64,000 bases of DNA, from contig NZ_LGED01000206.1 of NCBI RefSeq assembly GCF_001280085.1, positions 1 to 64,000 of the forward strand. Reading direction: 5' to 3'. The notes under the pieces are model-generated. The model worked only from the letters and a program-made list of their open reading frames with translations, was not told the origin of the DNA and searched no databases. The DNA comes from Saccharothrix sp. NRRL B-16348. Lineage in GTDB: Bacteria; Actinomycetota; Actinomycetes; Mycobacteriales; Pseudonocardiaceae. Below are positions 1 to 8,150 of this stretch, piece after piece (position 1 is the stretch's first letter; each line of letters begins with the position of its first letter). Both the position numbers and the translations under genes were made by a program.

Positions 1-425
1 TTGGTGCGGGTTTCGTGTCATCCCACCGACCTCCCTCCGGGCTACCACACGTATCAAGGGGGCAGCCATCAGAAGCACTGGTCAGGCAATGGTGAACAGG
101 CCCCCTTGACACGCGCGGTAGGGCAAAGCCAGGTCGGCGGGATGACACGAAGCCCTCCCTATGGTGGGGAAGAGCAGTCGGCGGCCGCACCGCGTGTCGG
201 GCCCGGCACCGCGCCCGACGCGCGACCCCCGACCCAGTCCACTGACGGGTCTTTCCTCAAAAGTAGGGCTTCGTGTCATCCCGCCGACCTGGCGCAGCCC
301 TACCGCGCGTGTCAAGGGGGGCGCCTGTCCACCAATGCCTGTCGGCATCGACTGTGGGCCGCGCCCCCCTTGATACGTGTGGTAGCCCTTGTGGAGGTCG
401 GTGGGATGGCACGGAGCCCGGACCA
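1..425. repeat. Large mirror-symmetric repeat block (four ~55-bp units)
   Basis: Four related ~55-bp units lie at about 1-62, 102-160, 265-322 and 364-420. Units 1 and 3 face one way, 2 and 4 the other. They fall in two subtypes: outer units share CTACCACACGTATCAAGG, inner units share CTACCGCGCGTGTCAAGG, so the order is A, B', B, A'. The whole block can fold on a centre near 207, where GTCGGGC (197-202 region) faces GCCCGAC. No gene is convincing here; short reading frames across it follow the repeats. It lies at the 3' side of the Lrp-type gene and may continue beyond the window edge. Confidence 0.8.
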
Positions 426-489
426 ACAACGGACCCGCCACAGAACCAGGCAGTGGGGGTCATCCTGCTGATCTGCCCGTCCGGCGAGG

Positions 490-545
490 ACATGCTTTTA
501 AGCTTTTAAAAGCCCGCTTTAGCAGCCAGCTTAAAGCTTCTCGCC
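490..545. terminator. AT-rich dyad, possible terminator of the Lrp gene
   Basis: A short AT-rich island in very GC-rich DNA contains GCTTTTAAGC and the near-inverse GCTTAAAGC about 25 bases later, plus the self-complementary CTTTTAAAAG. It lies just past the 3' end of the minus-strand Lrp-type gene. A terminator role is inferred from place and base composition only. Confidence 0.35.
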
Positions 546-585
546 GGCCGGGTCCGACAATTCCGGCCGGTCAGGAGTCAACCGA

Positions 586-870
586 TCAGGCGTCTTCGAG
601 GCCGATGGCGAACGCCGCGTCCGTGTCCCGCTTCGAGTACGACCGGAACGAGATGTGGGTGTCCGTGTTCAGCACGCCGGGCACCTTGGAGATGTGGCCG
701 GGCACCAGGTCGGCGAGGTCCTCGTGCCGGGCGACCTTGACGAGGGCGATCAGGTCGACGTCGCCGGCGCACGAGTAGACCTCGGTGACGCCCTCGATGT
801 CGGCGATCGCCTGCGCCGCGTCCGGAATGGTCTCGGCGGCGGCCTGGATCAGCACGATCGCGGTGATCAC
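586..870 (-). CDS. Stand-alone Lrp/AsnC ligand-binding (RAM) domain protein
   Basis: A 94-residue protein made only of the Lrp/AsnC effector-binding alpha-beta fold, without a helix-turn-helix. The start is the GTG at 870, giving VITAIVLIQAAAE, because a strong ribosome site (TGGAGGACC) lies just upstream; a longer frame to 909 lacks this. The core GVTEVYSCAGDVDLIALV is typical of the family's ligand-sensing beta-alpha-beta part. Proteins of this kind bind amino acids or modulate full-length Lrp regulators, but the ligand here is unknown. It follows the DEDDh-UvrC gene on the same strand after 42 bases and may be its operon partner. Confidence 0.85.
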   Translation of the reverse strand: MITAIVLIQAAAETIPDAAQAIADIEGVTEVYSCAGDVDLIALVKVARHEDLADLVPGHISKVPGVLNTDTHISFRSYSKRDTDAAFAIGLEDA

Positions 871-912
871 AGCGGTCCTCCACAAGTCGTCGGGGTATCG
901 ACCGATCACATG

Positions 913-2616
913 CTAGTGGCCCGCCATCCGGTACTGGTCGCGACCGGCCTCCGCGCGCGCCACCCAGTCCCGCCACGCGCCGGCGGCGAAGGCGGGCGAC
1001 GTCCACGGTCGGTCGCAGTAGACGAGCCGCGTGCCCGGCCGGTCGATCCACCGCAGCACCACGCCGACCTCCTCGGCGGGCGCGCCGAACAGCGGGCCCT
1101 CGCCCGGGATCACCGTCTCCGCCGACGCCACCAGCGCGTCGACCACCGGCATCGGCCGCGTGCCGCGCCGCGCCACCCCGGCGGACGCCAACCGCCCGTG
1201 CCGCACCACGGCGAACTCCCACCCGCCGGACCCGTCGGGACGCGCGGCGACCACCTCCGGCAACGCCGCCAGCCCCGCGAGCCGCTGCGCCCGGTCCAAC
1301 GAGCGCACCAACGACGACACCCGGTCACGGCGGGTGGCGGCGTCCTCGAACCGGTGGGCGAGGGCGAGCGCGTCGATCTGCGCGGTCAGCTCCCGCAACG
1401 GCGCCAGGTCCGCACCAGCGACCAGCCGGCGGAACGACGAAGCGGCGGGGGAGTACTCGTCCACCGACTGCCGTCCCGCGCACGGCGCCTTGCACCGGCC
1501 CAACTCGAACAGCGCGCACGGCGTGGCGGACGCGTTGCGCGCCGGGATCCGCTGCGAGCACGCCCGCAGTGGCACGGCCTCCAGCACCGCCTCCAGAGCC
1601 GTCTCGGCGAGCCGCCGTGACCGGAACGGGCCGAACGCCCCCTCACGCGGCGTGCGGACCACGGAGAGGCGTGGAAACGCCTCGTCCGTCAGCACGAGCC
1701 ACCACGCCTGACCCTGGTTCTTGGAACGCCGGTTGTAGGCGGGTTTGTGCGCGGTCAGCAGCCGCAGCTCCCGCACCTCCGCCTCCAACGAGTGCGCGCA
1801 CTCCACCGCGTCCACCCGGACGGCCAGCGACACCATCTCCCGCAGCCGCTTCCGACCCTCGCTCGCGGTGAAGTACTGCCGCACCCGCCGCCGCAGGTCG
1901 GACGCCGTGCCGACGTACAGCACCTCCTCCGACGGCCCGCGGAACAGGTAGACGCCGGGGGTGGACGGCAGGTGCGAGGCGAGGGTCCGCTTGCGCCGCT
2001 GCGCCGGCGTCACCTCGGGCAGGTAGGCGACCAGCTCCTCCAGCGAGTGCACCCCGACCGACCCGACCCGCTCCAGCAGGTGGTGCAGCACCTCGACGGT
2101 CGCGCGGGCGTCGATCAGCGCCCGGTGGTTCGGCTGCACGGACACCCCGAACAGGTGCGCCAACGCCGACAGCCGGCAGCTCGGCGCCTCGTCCCGGCTG
2201 AGCACCCGGCGGGCCAGCTTCACCGTGCACACGACGGTCGGCTTGGGCCACGTGTACCCGAGGCGGGCGCAGGCAGCCTTGATGAACCCCACGTCGAAGC
2301 CGGAGTTGTGCGCGACGAGCACCGAGCCGGCGGCGAACTCGAGGAACGCGGGCAGCACCGTGGACAGCGGCGGCGCGCCGGTCACCATCATCTGGGTGAT
2401 CCCGGTCAAGGCCACGACCTGCGGCGGAATGCCCCGCTCGGGGTCGACGAGGGTGCCGAACTCGCCGATCACCCGCCCGCCGCGCACCTTCACCGCGCCG
2501 ATCTCGGTGATCGCGTCCCCGTCCGCCCGGCCGCCGGTGGTCTCCAGGTCGAACACGACGAACGTGGTCTCGCGCAGCGGTGTGCCCAGTTCGTCGAACG
2601 TGAGCTGAGTAGTCAT
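913..2616 (-). CDS. DEDDh exonuclease fused to UvrC-like GIY-YIG nuclease
   Basis: A 567-residue fusion. The N-terminal ~190 residues are a DnaQ-type 3'-5' exonuclease: FDLETTG (motif I), HNSGFDVGF (motif II) and HRALIDA (motif III with catalytic His and Asp). Next comes a GIY-YIG nuclease of the UvrC/Cho type (TPGVYLFRG ... VLYVGTASDLRRRVRQYF) and a UvrC-like tail. Likely role: incision plus trimming in nucleotide excision repair. It matches the place of M. tuberculosis Rv2191 next to the NlpC/P60 gene (recall). The start ATG at 2616 is eight bases after a -10 hexamer, so the mRNA is probably leaderless; a longer frame to 2694 runs through the promoter and is rejected. The promoter has a DNA-damage motif, listed separately. 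Confidence 0.9.
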   Translation of the reverse strand: MTTQLTFDELGTPLRETTFVVFDLETTGGRADGDAITEIGAVKVRGGRVIGEFGTLVDPERGIPPQVVALTGITQMMVTGAPPLSTVLPAFLEFAAGSVLVAHNSGFDVGFIKAACARLGYTWPKPTVVCTVKLARRVLSRDEAPSCRLSALAHLFGVSVQPNHRALIDARATVEVLHHLLERVGSVGVHSLEELVAYLPEVTPAQRRKRTLASHLPSTPGVYLFRGPSEEVLYVGTASDLRRRVRQYFTASEGRKRLREMVSLAVRVDAVECAHSLEAEVRELRLLTAHKPAYNRRSKNQGQAWWLVLTDEAFPRLSVVRTPREGAFGPFRSRRLAETALEAVLEAVPLRACSQRIPARNASATPCALFELGRCKAPCAGRQSVDEYSPAASSFRRLVAGADLAPLRELTAQIDALALAHRFEDAATRRDRVSSLVRSLDRAQRLAGLAALPEVVAARPDGSGGWEFAVVRHGRLASAGVARRGTRPMPVVDALVASAETVIPGEGPLFGAPAEEVGVVLRWIDRPGTRLVYCDRPWTSPAFAAGAWRDWVARAEAGRDQYRMAGH

Positions 2617-2624
2617 CGGGCGGC

Positions 2625-2646
2625 ACCGTATCCGCACCCACCGACA
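2625..2646 (-). promoter_or_regulatory. PafBC-type (RecA-NDp) DNA-damage promoter of DEDDh-UvrC gene
   Basis: On the minus strand TGTCGGTG (2646-2639) is followed by exactly eight bases and TACGGT (2630-2625). This fits the mycobacterial LexA-independent motif tTGTCRgtg-N8-TAnnnT. The ATG follows after eight bases. Confidence 0.75.
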
Positions 2647-2650
2647 GTGT

Positions 2651-2690
2651 TGGATTGCGCCGCCTCCGGCGTCGCGACCTGGCGGGCGGG
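2651..2690. repeat. Possible deletion remnant of the dispersed palindromic element
   Basis: GGATTGC, the left end of the ~130-bp palindrome found three times elsewhere, is followed here within a few bases by GGCGTCGCGACCTGGCGGG, which resembles the element's right end. The central hairpin is missing. Similarity is short, so this is tentative. Confidence 0.35.
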
Positions 2691-2764
2691 TCACCGCGGG
2701 GTGCGAACAGTCCGTCAGGCGTGGACCGGCGGCGATCGTGCACAGCGGCGCAACACGGCACAGC

Positions 2765-2770
2765 TAGCCT
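2765..2770 (+). promoter_or_regulatory. -10 hexamer TAGCCT of leaderless NYN gene
   Basis: TAGCCT ends six bases before the GTG at 2777 and no ribosome site lies between, so transcription should begin at the start codon. Confidence 0.6.
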
Positions 2771-2776
2771 GTACGG

Positions 2777-4126
2777 GTGCAAGACCCGATCGAGCCGCCG
2801 CCCGGCGCCGACGACCTGGAACCCGGCCAGGCCGTCGAGTCCACTGTGGACTGGTCCGCCCTGCCCGAGCCCCTGCGCGCGCGGCTCGCGGAGTTGAGCG
2901 CGGATGCGTTGGGGGACATGGCGAAGGTCGACATCCCGCAGTCCCTGCGCGCGGTCGCCCGGTTCGCGCCCACCAAGCGGGCCAGGCTCGGCACGCCGGC
3001 GCTCATCGGCGGCCTGAAGTCGTCGGCGAACTTCCGGGCCGCCGTCGTGGAGTGGCTCAGGCGCAACCGGCCGGCGGTGCTGGAGGTGACCTCGCCCGAT
3101 CCGGTGGCGGCGGGCGCGGCGGCGATCCTGCAGGGCGAGGAGGTCGCGTCCCACTTCATCGAGCTGGTCGGCAGGCGCGCGGCGGACGCGGCGCTGCGCT
3201 CGGAGCGCGACCTGGCCGTGCAGCGGGCCGAGAAGCTCGAGGTCGAGCTGGAGCGGCTCAAGGCGGAACGGGCCGAGGCGGGCGGCGCGGTGGACAAGAT
3301 CCGCGAGGCGTCCGAGGCCGAGCTGGAACGGCTCCGCAAACGGTTGCGCGAGCAGGGCGTGCGGCTTCGCGAAGCCAAGGACCGGGCCGAGTCGTCGTCG
3401 GTGGAGGCGGACCGGGTGCGTGCCGAGGCCGAGGCCGAGCTGCGCCGGCTGACCGCCGAACGGGACCGCGAACGCGAACGCGCCGAGCACGAGCGCGCCA
3501 AGGCGCAGCGGGCCGAGGCGGATGCCGAGGTGGCGCGCCAGTCGGCCAAGGAGGCGCGGCAGGCCGACGAGGTGCGGCTGGCCCTGCTGGTCGAGACGCT
3601 GGACGGCGCGGTGAACGGCCTGCGCCGCGAGCTGGCCCTCGGCGGCGCGGGCCCGCGTCCGGCGGACCTCGTGCGCGGCGCCAGCGCGGCGCAGGGCGCG
3701 GTCGGCCGGGTGGAGGACCCGGCGGCGCTGGACCGGTTGCTGGCGCTGCCCGCCGTGCACTTGATCGTGGACGGCTACAACGTCACCAAGACCGGCTACC
3801 CGGAGCTGTCGCTGTCGGACCAGCGGGACCGGCTGGTGCACCAGTTGGCCGTGCTGGCGGCGCGCACCGGCGCGGAGGTGACGTTGGTGTTCGACGGCGC
3901 GGGTGTGGTGGCCGTGCCGACGTCCGCGCCGCGCGGGGTGCGGGTGCTGTTCAGCGATCCGGGCGTGCTGGCCGACGACGTGATCCGCGCGTTGGTGACC
4001 GCCGAGCCCGAGGGCCGTCCGGTGGTCGTGGTGACGTCCGACCGGGCGGTGGCCGATTCCGTGCGGCGGCGTGGCGCGCACCCGGTGCCGTCCGCGGTGC
4101 TGTTGGCACGCCTGGGCCGGGTGTGA
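2777..4126 (+). CDS. NYN (YacP-like) domain RNase protein with coiled coil
   Basis: A 449-residue protein. Residues ~20-140 form an alpha-helical N-terminal part, ~140-265 are a long coiled coil rich in Arg, Glu and Ala heptads, and ~325-449 are a YacP-type NYN nuclease domain (HLIVDGYNVTK, LVFDGAG, VVVVTSDRAVADSV) with the acidic residues of the PIN/NYN fold. Such proteins are thought to act on RNA; the target here is unknown. The GTG start is six bases after TAGCCT, so the gene looks leaderless. It diverges from the DEDDh-UvrC gene, and a 5' UTR containing a riboswitch follows it. Confidence 0.85.
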   Translation: MQDPIEPPPGADDLEPGQAVESTVDWSALPEPLRARLAELSADALGDMAKVDIPQSLRAVARFAPTKRARLGTPALIGGLKSSANFRAAVVEWLRRNRPAVLEVTSPDPVAAGAAAILQGEEVASHFIELVGRRAADAALRSERDLAVQRAEKLEVELERLKAERAEAGGAVDKIREASEAELERLRKRLREQGVRLREAKDRAESSSVEADRVRAEAEAELRRLTAERDRERERAEHERAKAQRAEADAEVARQSAKEARQADEVRLALLVETLDGAVNGLRRELALGGAGPRPADLVRGASAAQGAVGRVEDPAALDRLLALPAVHLIVDGYNVTKTGYPELSLSDQRDRLVHQLAVLAARTGAEVTLVFDGAGVVAVPTSAPRGVRVLFSDPGVLADDVIRALVTAEPEGRPVVVVTSDRAVADSVRRRGAHPVPSAVLLARLGRV

Positions 4127-4251
4127 CACAGATCGTGTTTTTAACACCACCGGTGGTCACACGACCAGGTCACAGCTAGGCCGTTTGGGAACAAAGGTGA
4201 ACCCGGCGTGATTTCCGTGCCCCGCTAGTGGACTCCGGACCTCACTTTTCG

Positions 4252-4257
4252 TAACCT
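4252..4257 (+). promoter_or_regulatory. -10 hexamer TAACCT for riboswitch transcript
   Basis: TAACCT lies 17 bases after TGGACT (4229-4234), a fair -35. Transcription would begin near 4264 and give a ~160-base leader before the NlpC/P60 gene. Confidence 0.5.
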
Positions 4258-4263
4258 AGCCGA

Positions 4264-4420
4264 GATCTCGCGGCGAGCAGTGGTCCATCCTGGGCCGCGA
4301 CGCGGGTTCACCGCCGAATCGGCCTGTCGGGGAGCCGAGCCGGGAATCTCTCAGCAGAGGTGTGTCGGGCTGCTCCACGCGCCCGGCCGGCAGGCGGGTT
4401 CAGACGAAGGAGACACACGC
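4264..4420 (+). ncRNA. ydaO-yuaA type c-di-AMP riboswitch leader
   Basis: The leader of the NlpC/P60 gene holds the blocks GGGTTCACCGCCGAATC (4304-4320) and TCGGGGAGCCGAGCC (4327-4341), which match my recollection of actinobacterial ydaO-yuaA riboswitches. That class binds cyclic di-AMP and in actinobacteria sits upstream of cell-wall hydrolase and rpf genes, as here. A covariance-model search (Rfam RF00379) would settle the exact ends. Confidence 0.7.
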
Positions 4421-4424
4421 GACT

Positions 4425-5465
4425 GTGGCGTCGCAACGACTCAAGCGCGGCCTGCGCGGGGCGATGGCGGCCACGGCGGTGGCCGCTGCCGCGGTGGGCG
4501 CACTGCCCGTACCCGCCGGAGCCCAGCCGAACACCCCCGCGAACGCCTCCGAGGCGCTGAAGAAGTACAACGAGCTGGCCGAGCAGGCCACCAAGCTCAA
4601 CGAAGAACTCCTGCGCGCCGAAGAATCGCGCAACGCCAACCAAGCCGAGCTGGACAAGGCCAACGCCGACCTGGCGCAGGCGACCCAGGCGGGCGAGCAG
4701 GCGCGGACGGACGAGGAGACCTTCCGGGTCCAGGTCGACAAGCTGACCGAGGCGTCGTTCGAGGGCGCGCGGTTCAACCAGCTGTCGGCGCTGCTGGTGT
4801 CCGACTCCCAGCAGGACTTCCTGAACCGGATGTCCGCGCTGGGCGTGCTCGCGTCGGACAACAACGAATCCCTCGAACGGCTCTCCGGCGCGGTCGACGC
4901 GGCCGAGGACGCGCGGCAGAAGGCGGCCGACGCCCAGGCCCGCGCACAGGCCGCGACCGACGAGGCGATCAAGATCGCCGACGACGTCAAGAAGCGCAAC
5001 GACGAGCTGCAGGGCCAGATCACCGAGGTCAAGAACCAGTTGGCCCGGCTGTCCTCGCAGGAGCGCAACACGCTGGCCAGCGTCGGCGAGCGGGTCACCA
5101 CCAACGTGCCCGCGGGCGCGGCGGGCCTGGCGCTGCAGTTCGCGCTGGAGCAGCAGGGCGACATGTACCGCTACGGCGCCACCGGGCCGGACCTCTGGGA
5201 CTGCTCCGGCCTGACGTCGAAGGCCTACGCCTACGCCGGCGTGTCCATCCCGCGCACCTCCGGCGGGCAGGCGGGCGCGGGTCGGCCGGTCAGCCGCGGC
5301 GAGGTCCAGGCGGGCGACCTGATCATCTACAACGGCGGCAACCACGTGGGCATGGCGGTGGACAACGCGCGCGTCGTGCACGCGTCCACCGACGGCGTCC
5401 CGGTCAAGGTCGTGCCGCTGGAGAACCCCGGCAGCATCTACGCGATGCGGCGCATCGCGGGCTGA
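4425..5465 (+). CDS. Secreted NlpC/P60 peptidoglycan endopeptidase with coiled coil
   Basis: A 346-residue exported hydrolase. Residues 1-~33 are a signal peptide (basic start, hydrophobic Ala/Val run, likely cut at AGA-QP). Residues ~42-218 form a coiled coil, as in RipA/RipC-type proteins. The C-terminal ~115 residues are NlpC/P60 with Cys260 in WDCSGL, His307 in NHVGM and His319 in VHAS. It cuts peptide crosslinks in the wall during division or growth. Start GTG at 4425 follows GAAGGAG by 12 bases, which is long but the best choice. Position matches Rv2190c (recall). Expression is probably set by the c-di-AMP riboswitch upstream; a terminator follows at 5477. Confidence 0.88.
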   Translation: MASQRLKRGLRGAMAATAVAAAAVGALPVPAGAQPNTPANASEALKKYNELAEQATKLNEELLRAEESRNANQAELDKANADLAQATQAGEQARTDEETFRVQVDKLTEASFEGARFNQLSALLVSDSQQDFLNRMSALGVLASDNNESLERLSGAVDAAEDARQKAADAQARAQAATDEAIKIADDVKKRNDELQGQITEVKNQLARLSSQERNTLASVGERVTTNVPAGAAGLALQFALEQQGDMYRYGATGPDLWDCSGLTSKAYAYAGVSIPRTSGGQAGAGRPVSRGEVQAGDLIIYNGGNHVGMAVDNARVVHASTDGVPVKVVPLENPGSIYAMRRIAG

Positions 5466-5476
5466 CAACCTTCATC

Positions 5477-5510
5477 CGGCAGGGCCATCCTCAAGGGGGT
5501 GGCCCTGCCG
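5477..5510 (+). terminator. Terminator hairpin after NlpC/P60 gene
   Basis: CGGCAGGGCCA and TGGCCCTGCCG make a perfect 11-bp stem around a 12-base loop, 12 bases past the stop codon. Confidence 0.65.
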
Positions 5511-5526
5511 ATCACTTTGGAGGCTC

Positions 5527-6798
5527 GTGAGCCGCTTTCGGTTCGTGCTGGCCGCGTTGGTGGCCGTGACGTTCCTCGCCGGACTGGTCACGGCCGTGGC
5601 CCCGGCGACCCCGTCCGCGCCGCCGGCGTCGGCCGACACCGCCGCCACGTCACGCGCGGACGCCGTCCGGGCGCTGCTCGACCGGCGGGCGCGGGCCGTG
5701 CTGGACCGGGACGAGACGGCGTTCACCGCGGACCTCGACCCCCACGCGGACGCCGGGTTCCGGCAGCGGCAGCGCGACCTGTTCCGCAACCTCGCCGCGG
5801 TGCCGTTGGCGGAGTGGGAGTACGGCCGGGTCGACCCCGCCGGCGCCGACCTCTCGGGGCTGGACCTGCCCGCCGCCGACGAGGTGTGGGCGCCCGACGT
5901 GCGGCTGTCGTACCGGCTCGGCGGCGTGGACGTGGAGCCGAGCAGCCAGGGCATGGCCTACCTGTTCACCCGGCGCGACGGCCGCTGGTACCTCAACTCC
6001 GACACCGCGCTCGAACCGCTCGGCAAGCGCACGTGGCGCGGGCCGTGGGACTTCGGGCCGAGCCACGTGCTCACCGGCACCGGCGGGTTCGTGCTGAGCC
6101 ACCCCGGCGGCGAGGTGCTGGCCGCCCGGGTGCTGGCGGAGCTGGACGGCGCCGTCACGGCGGTGACCGAGGTGTGGGGCCAGGCGTGGGCGCGTCAGGT
6201 GGCCGTGCTGATCCCGGCGAGCCCGGCCGAGATGGTCGCGCTGGTCGGGCCGGGGTTCGCCACCGGTGCGATCGCGGGCGTCGCGGTGGCCGACCGGGTG
6301 GACCCGGACACGCACACCGCCCGCGGGCAACGAGTGGTGCTGAACCCGGACAGCGCGGGCGCGTTGTCGCCGTTGGCGCTGCGGGTGCTGCTGCGGCACG
6401 AGATCACGCACATCGCCGCACGCGGTGAGACCGTGGACGGCGCGCCGATGTGGGTGCTGGAGGGGTTCGCGGACTACGTGGGCTACCGGCGCAGCGACGT
6501 GCCGCCGCCCAAGGCCGCGCCGCTGCTGGCCGCGCGGGTGCGGCAGTCGTTGCCCTCCGCGCTGCCGTCCGACGCCGACTTCCGCGGTGCCGGGATGGAG
6601 CTGGCCTACCAGCAGGCGTGGTCGGTGAACCTGTACCTGGCGTCGTCGCTCGGCGAGCCGGGGCTGGTGGCGCTGTACCGGCGGCTGGCGCGGGTTCGGG
6701 CGTCCGAAGTGGACGGCGTGCTGCTCGAGGCCACCGGCGGGGACACCGCGGCGCTGGTGCGCGGGTGGCAGGAGTTCCTGCGGCGGTCGTTCCCGTAA
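5527..6798 (+). CDS. Secreted or membrane-anchored HExxH metallopeptidase
   Basis: A 423-residue protein with an N-terminal hydrophobic segment (residues ~5-27, signal peptide or anchor). A variable middle is followed by HEITH at 291-295 and Glu312 in EGFADY, 17 residues on: the two His and the distant Glu form a gluzincin zinc site, so a metallopeptidase (MA clan) is likely. The substrate is unknown; placement between a cell-wall hydrolase and pimB suggests envelope work. The GTG start has TTTGGAGG six bases upstream. Its TAA stop lies inside the -10 hexamer of pimB. Confidence 0.75.
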   Translation: MSRFRFVLAALVAVTFLAGLVTAVAPATPSAPPASADTAATSRADAVRALLDRRARAVLDRDETAFTADLDPHADAGFRQRQRDLFRNLAAVPLAEWEYGRVDPAGADLSGLDLPAADEVWAPDVRLSYRLGGVDVEPSSQGMAYLFTRRDGRWYLNSDTALEPLGKRTWRGPWDFGPSHVLTGTGGFVLSHPGGEVLAARVLAELDGAVTAVTEVWGQAWARQVAVLIPASPAEMVALVGPGFATGAIAGVAVADRVDPDTHTARGQRVVLNPDSAGALSPLALRVLLRHEITHIAARGETVDGAPMWVLEGFADYVGYRRSDVPPPKAAPLLAARVRQSLPSALPSDADFRGAGMELAYQQAWSVNLYLASSLGEPGLVALYRRLARVRASEVDGVLLEATGGDTAALVRGWQEFLRRSFP

Positions 6799-6801
6799 CG
6801 T
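6796..6801 (+). promoter_or_regulatory. -10 hexamer TAACGT of leaderless pimB
   Basis: TAACGT ends six bases before the GTG at 6808; its TAA is also the stop codon of the upstream metallopeptidase gene. Confidence 0.6.
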
Positions 6802-6807
6802 GGTCGC

Positions 6808-7938
6808 GTGCGTCGGACCCTGTTGGTGACCAATGACTTCCCGCCACGGCCCGGCGGAATCCAGGCCTACCTGCACGCGTTGGCCGTGCGGCTGCCCGAG
6901 TTGGTGGTGTACGCGCCGTCGTGGGAATCGTCGTCCGGCTCGCACCCGGAGTTCGACGCGGCGCAGCCGTTCGAGGTGGTGCGGCATCCCGGGACGTTGA
7001 TGCTGCCCACGCCGGACGTCGTGCGGCGGGCGTCGGACATCCTGCGCGGAGCGCGCTGTGACGCCGTGTGGTTCGGGGCGGCGGCGCCGTTGGCGTTGAT
7101 GACGTCACGGCTGCGTGCCGCCGGTGCGTCGAGGGTGGTGGCGTCGACGCACGGGCACGAGGTCGGGTGGTCGATGCTGCCGGGCGCGCGGCAGGCGTTG
7201 CGGCGGATCGGGTCGGACGTGGACGTGGTGACGTTCGTGAGCCGGTACACGCGGTCGCGGTTCGCGGCGGCGTTCGGGCCGTTGGCGGCGTTGGAGCACC
7301 TGCCGTCGGGGGTGGACACGTCGGTGTTCGCGCCTTCGGCGGCGGCTCGGGCGGAGATGCGGGCACGGTACGGGCTGGGTGACCGGCCGGTGGTGGTGTG
7401 CGTGTCGCGGCTCGTGCCTCGCAAGGGGCAGGACGTGCTGGTGCGGGCGTTGCCGGAGATCCGGCGGCAGGTGCCGGACGCGGCGTTGCTGGTGGTGGGC
7501 GGTGGGCCGTACCGGGGGACGTTGGAGCGGCTGGCGGCGTCGGTCGGCGTGTCGGAGCACGTGGTGCTGACCGGGTCCGTGCCGTGGGAGGAGCTGCCCG
7601 CGCACTACAACGCCGGTGACGTGTTCGCGATGCCGTGCCGGACGCGGGGGCGTGGGCTGGACGTCGAGGGGCTGGGGATCGTGTACCTGGAGGCGTCGGC
7701 CACCGGCCTGCCGGTCGTGGCGGGCCGTTCGGGGGGCGCGCCGGAGACCGTGCGCGACGGCGTGACGGGGCGGGTGGTGGACGGGCGTGAGGTGGCGGAG
7801 GTGGCCAACGCCGTCGCCGGCCTGCTGGCCGACCCCGGCACCGCCGCGAAGATGGGCGCCGCGGGCCGCGAGTGGGTCACCGCGAACTGGCGCTGGGACG
7901 ACCTGGCCGACCGCCTGGTCCGCTTGATCGACGCCTGA
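6808..7938 (+). CDS. pimB: GT4 mannosyltransferase PimB
   Basis: A 376-residue family 4 glycosyltransferase with two Rossmann-like halves. The start NDFPPRPGGIQ is the acceptor-side glycine loop, STHGHEVGWS lies in the N-terminal half, and EGLGIVYLE holds the EX7E donor site. Length, these motifs and the neighbourhood (fadD15-like ligase, NlpC) match PimB (Rv2188c), which adds the second mannose from GDP-mannose to phosphatidylinositol monomannoside at the inner face of the membrane. An alternative role in related mannolipids cannot be excluded. The start codon GTG is six bases after TAACGT, so it is probably leaderless. The stop codon lies in the first unit of a mirror repeat array. Confidence 0.85.
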   Translation: MRRTLLVTNDFPPRPGGIQAYLHALAVRLPELVVYAPSWESSSGSHPEFDAAQPFEVVRHPGTLMLPTPDVVRRASDILRGARCDAVWFGAAAPLALMTSRLRAAGASRVVASTHGHEVGWSMLPGARQALRRIGSDVDVVTFVSRYTRSRFAAAFGPLAALEHLPSGVDTSVFAPSAAARAEMRARYGLGDRPVVVCVSRLVPRKGQDVLVRALPEIRRQVPDAALLVVGGGPYRGTLERLAASVGVSEHVVLTGSVPWEELPAHYNAGDVFAMPCRTRGRGLDVEGLGIVYLEASATGLPVVAGRSGGAPETVRDGVTGRVVDGREVAEVANAVAGLLADPGTAAKMGAAGREWVTANWRWDDLADRLVRLIDA

Positions 7939-8150
7939 GCGTTGAACTCACCTGTCCTGAACGTAGGACTCTCGCACCCTGAACGTAGGACTCTCGCGAC
8001 CTGAGCGTTCGACACGCGCGACCTGAAGGTTCGACACGCGCGACCTGAAGGTTCGACACGCGCGCGCGTGTCCTACGTTCAGAACGCGAGAGTCCTACGT
8101 TGGGGACGCGTGAGTCCTACGTTCAGGTGCGGTGAGTTCTACGTTCGGGG
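7936..8150. repeat. Convergent-gene mirror array A (22-nt units)
   Basis: Six head-to-tail units of about 22 bp, of the type CCTGAACGTAGGACTCTCGC, are followed by four units in reverse orientation (such as GCGAGAGTCCTACGTTCAG), with the turn near 8063. Two sub-forms exist, GAACGTAGGAC and GAAGGTTCGAC. The array fills the space between two convergent genes and even supplies both stop codons (TGA at 7936-7938 and TAG on the other strand at 8141-8139). It could fold into a long cruciform or RNA hairpin. Confidence 0.9.

Noticed and set aside
1..471. Several 70-156 codon frames in the first 0.5 kb
   Set aside because: They follow the mirrored repeat units in both strands, lack ribosome sites and have no protein similarity.
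1643..4150. Long minus-strand frame spanning the DEDDh-UvrC and NYN genes
   Set aside because: Runs antisense to the NYN gene and through the promoter region; no recognisable protein.
7936..8150. Array A as a CRISPR
   Set aside because: Units are contiguous without spacers, reverse orientation half way, and no cas genes are present.
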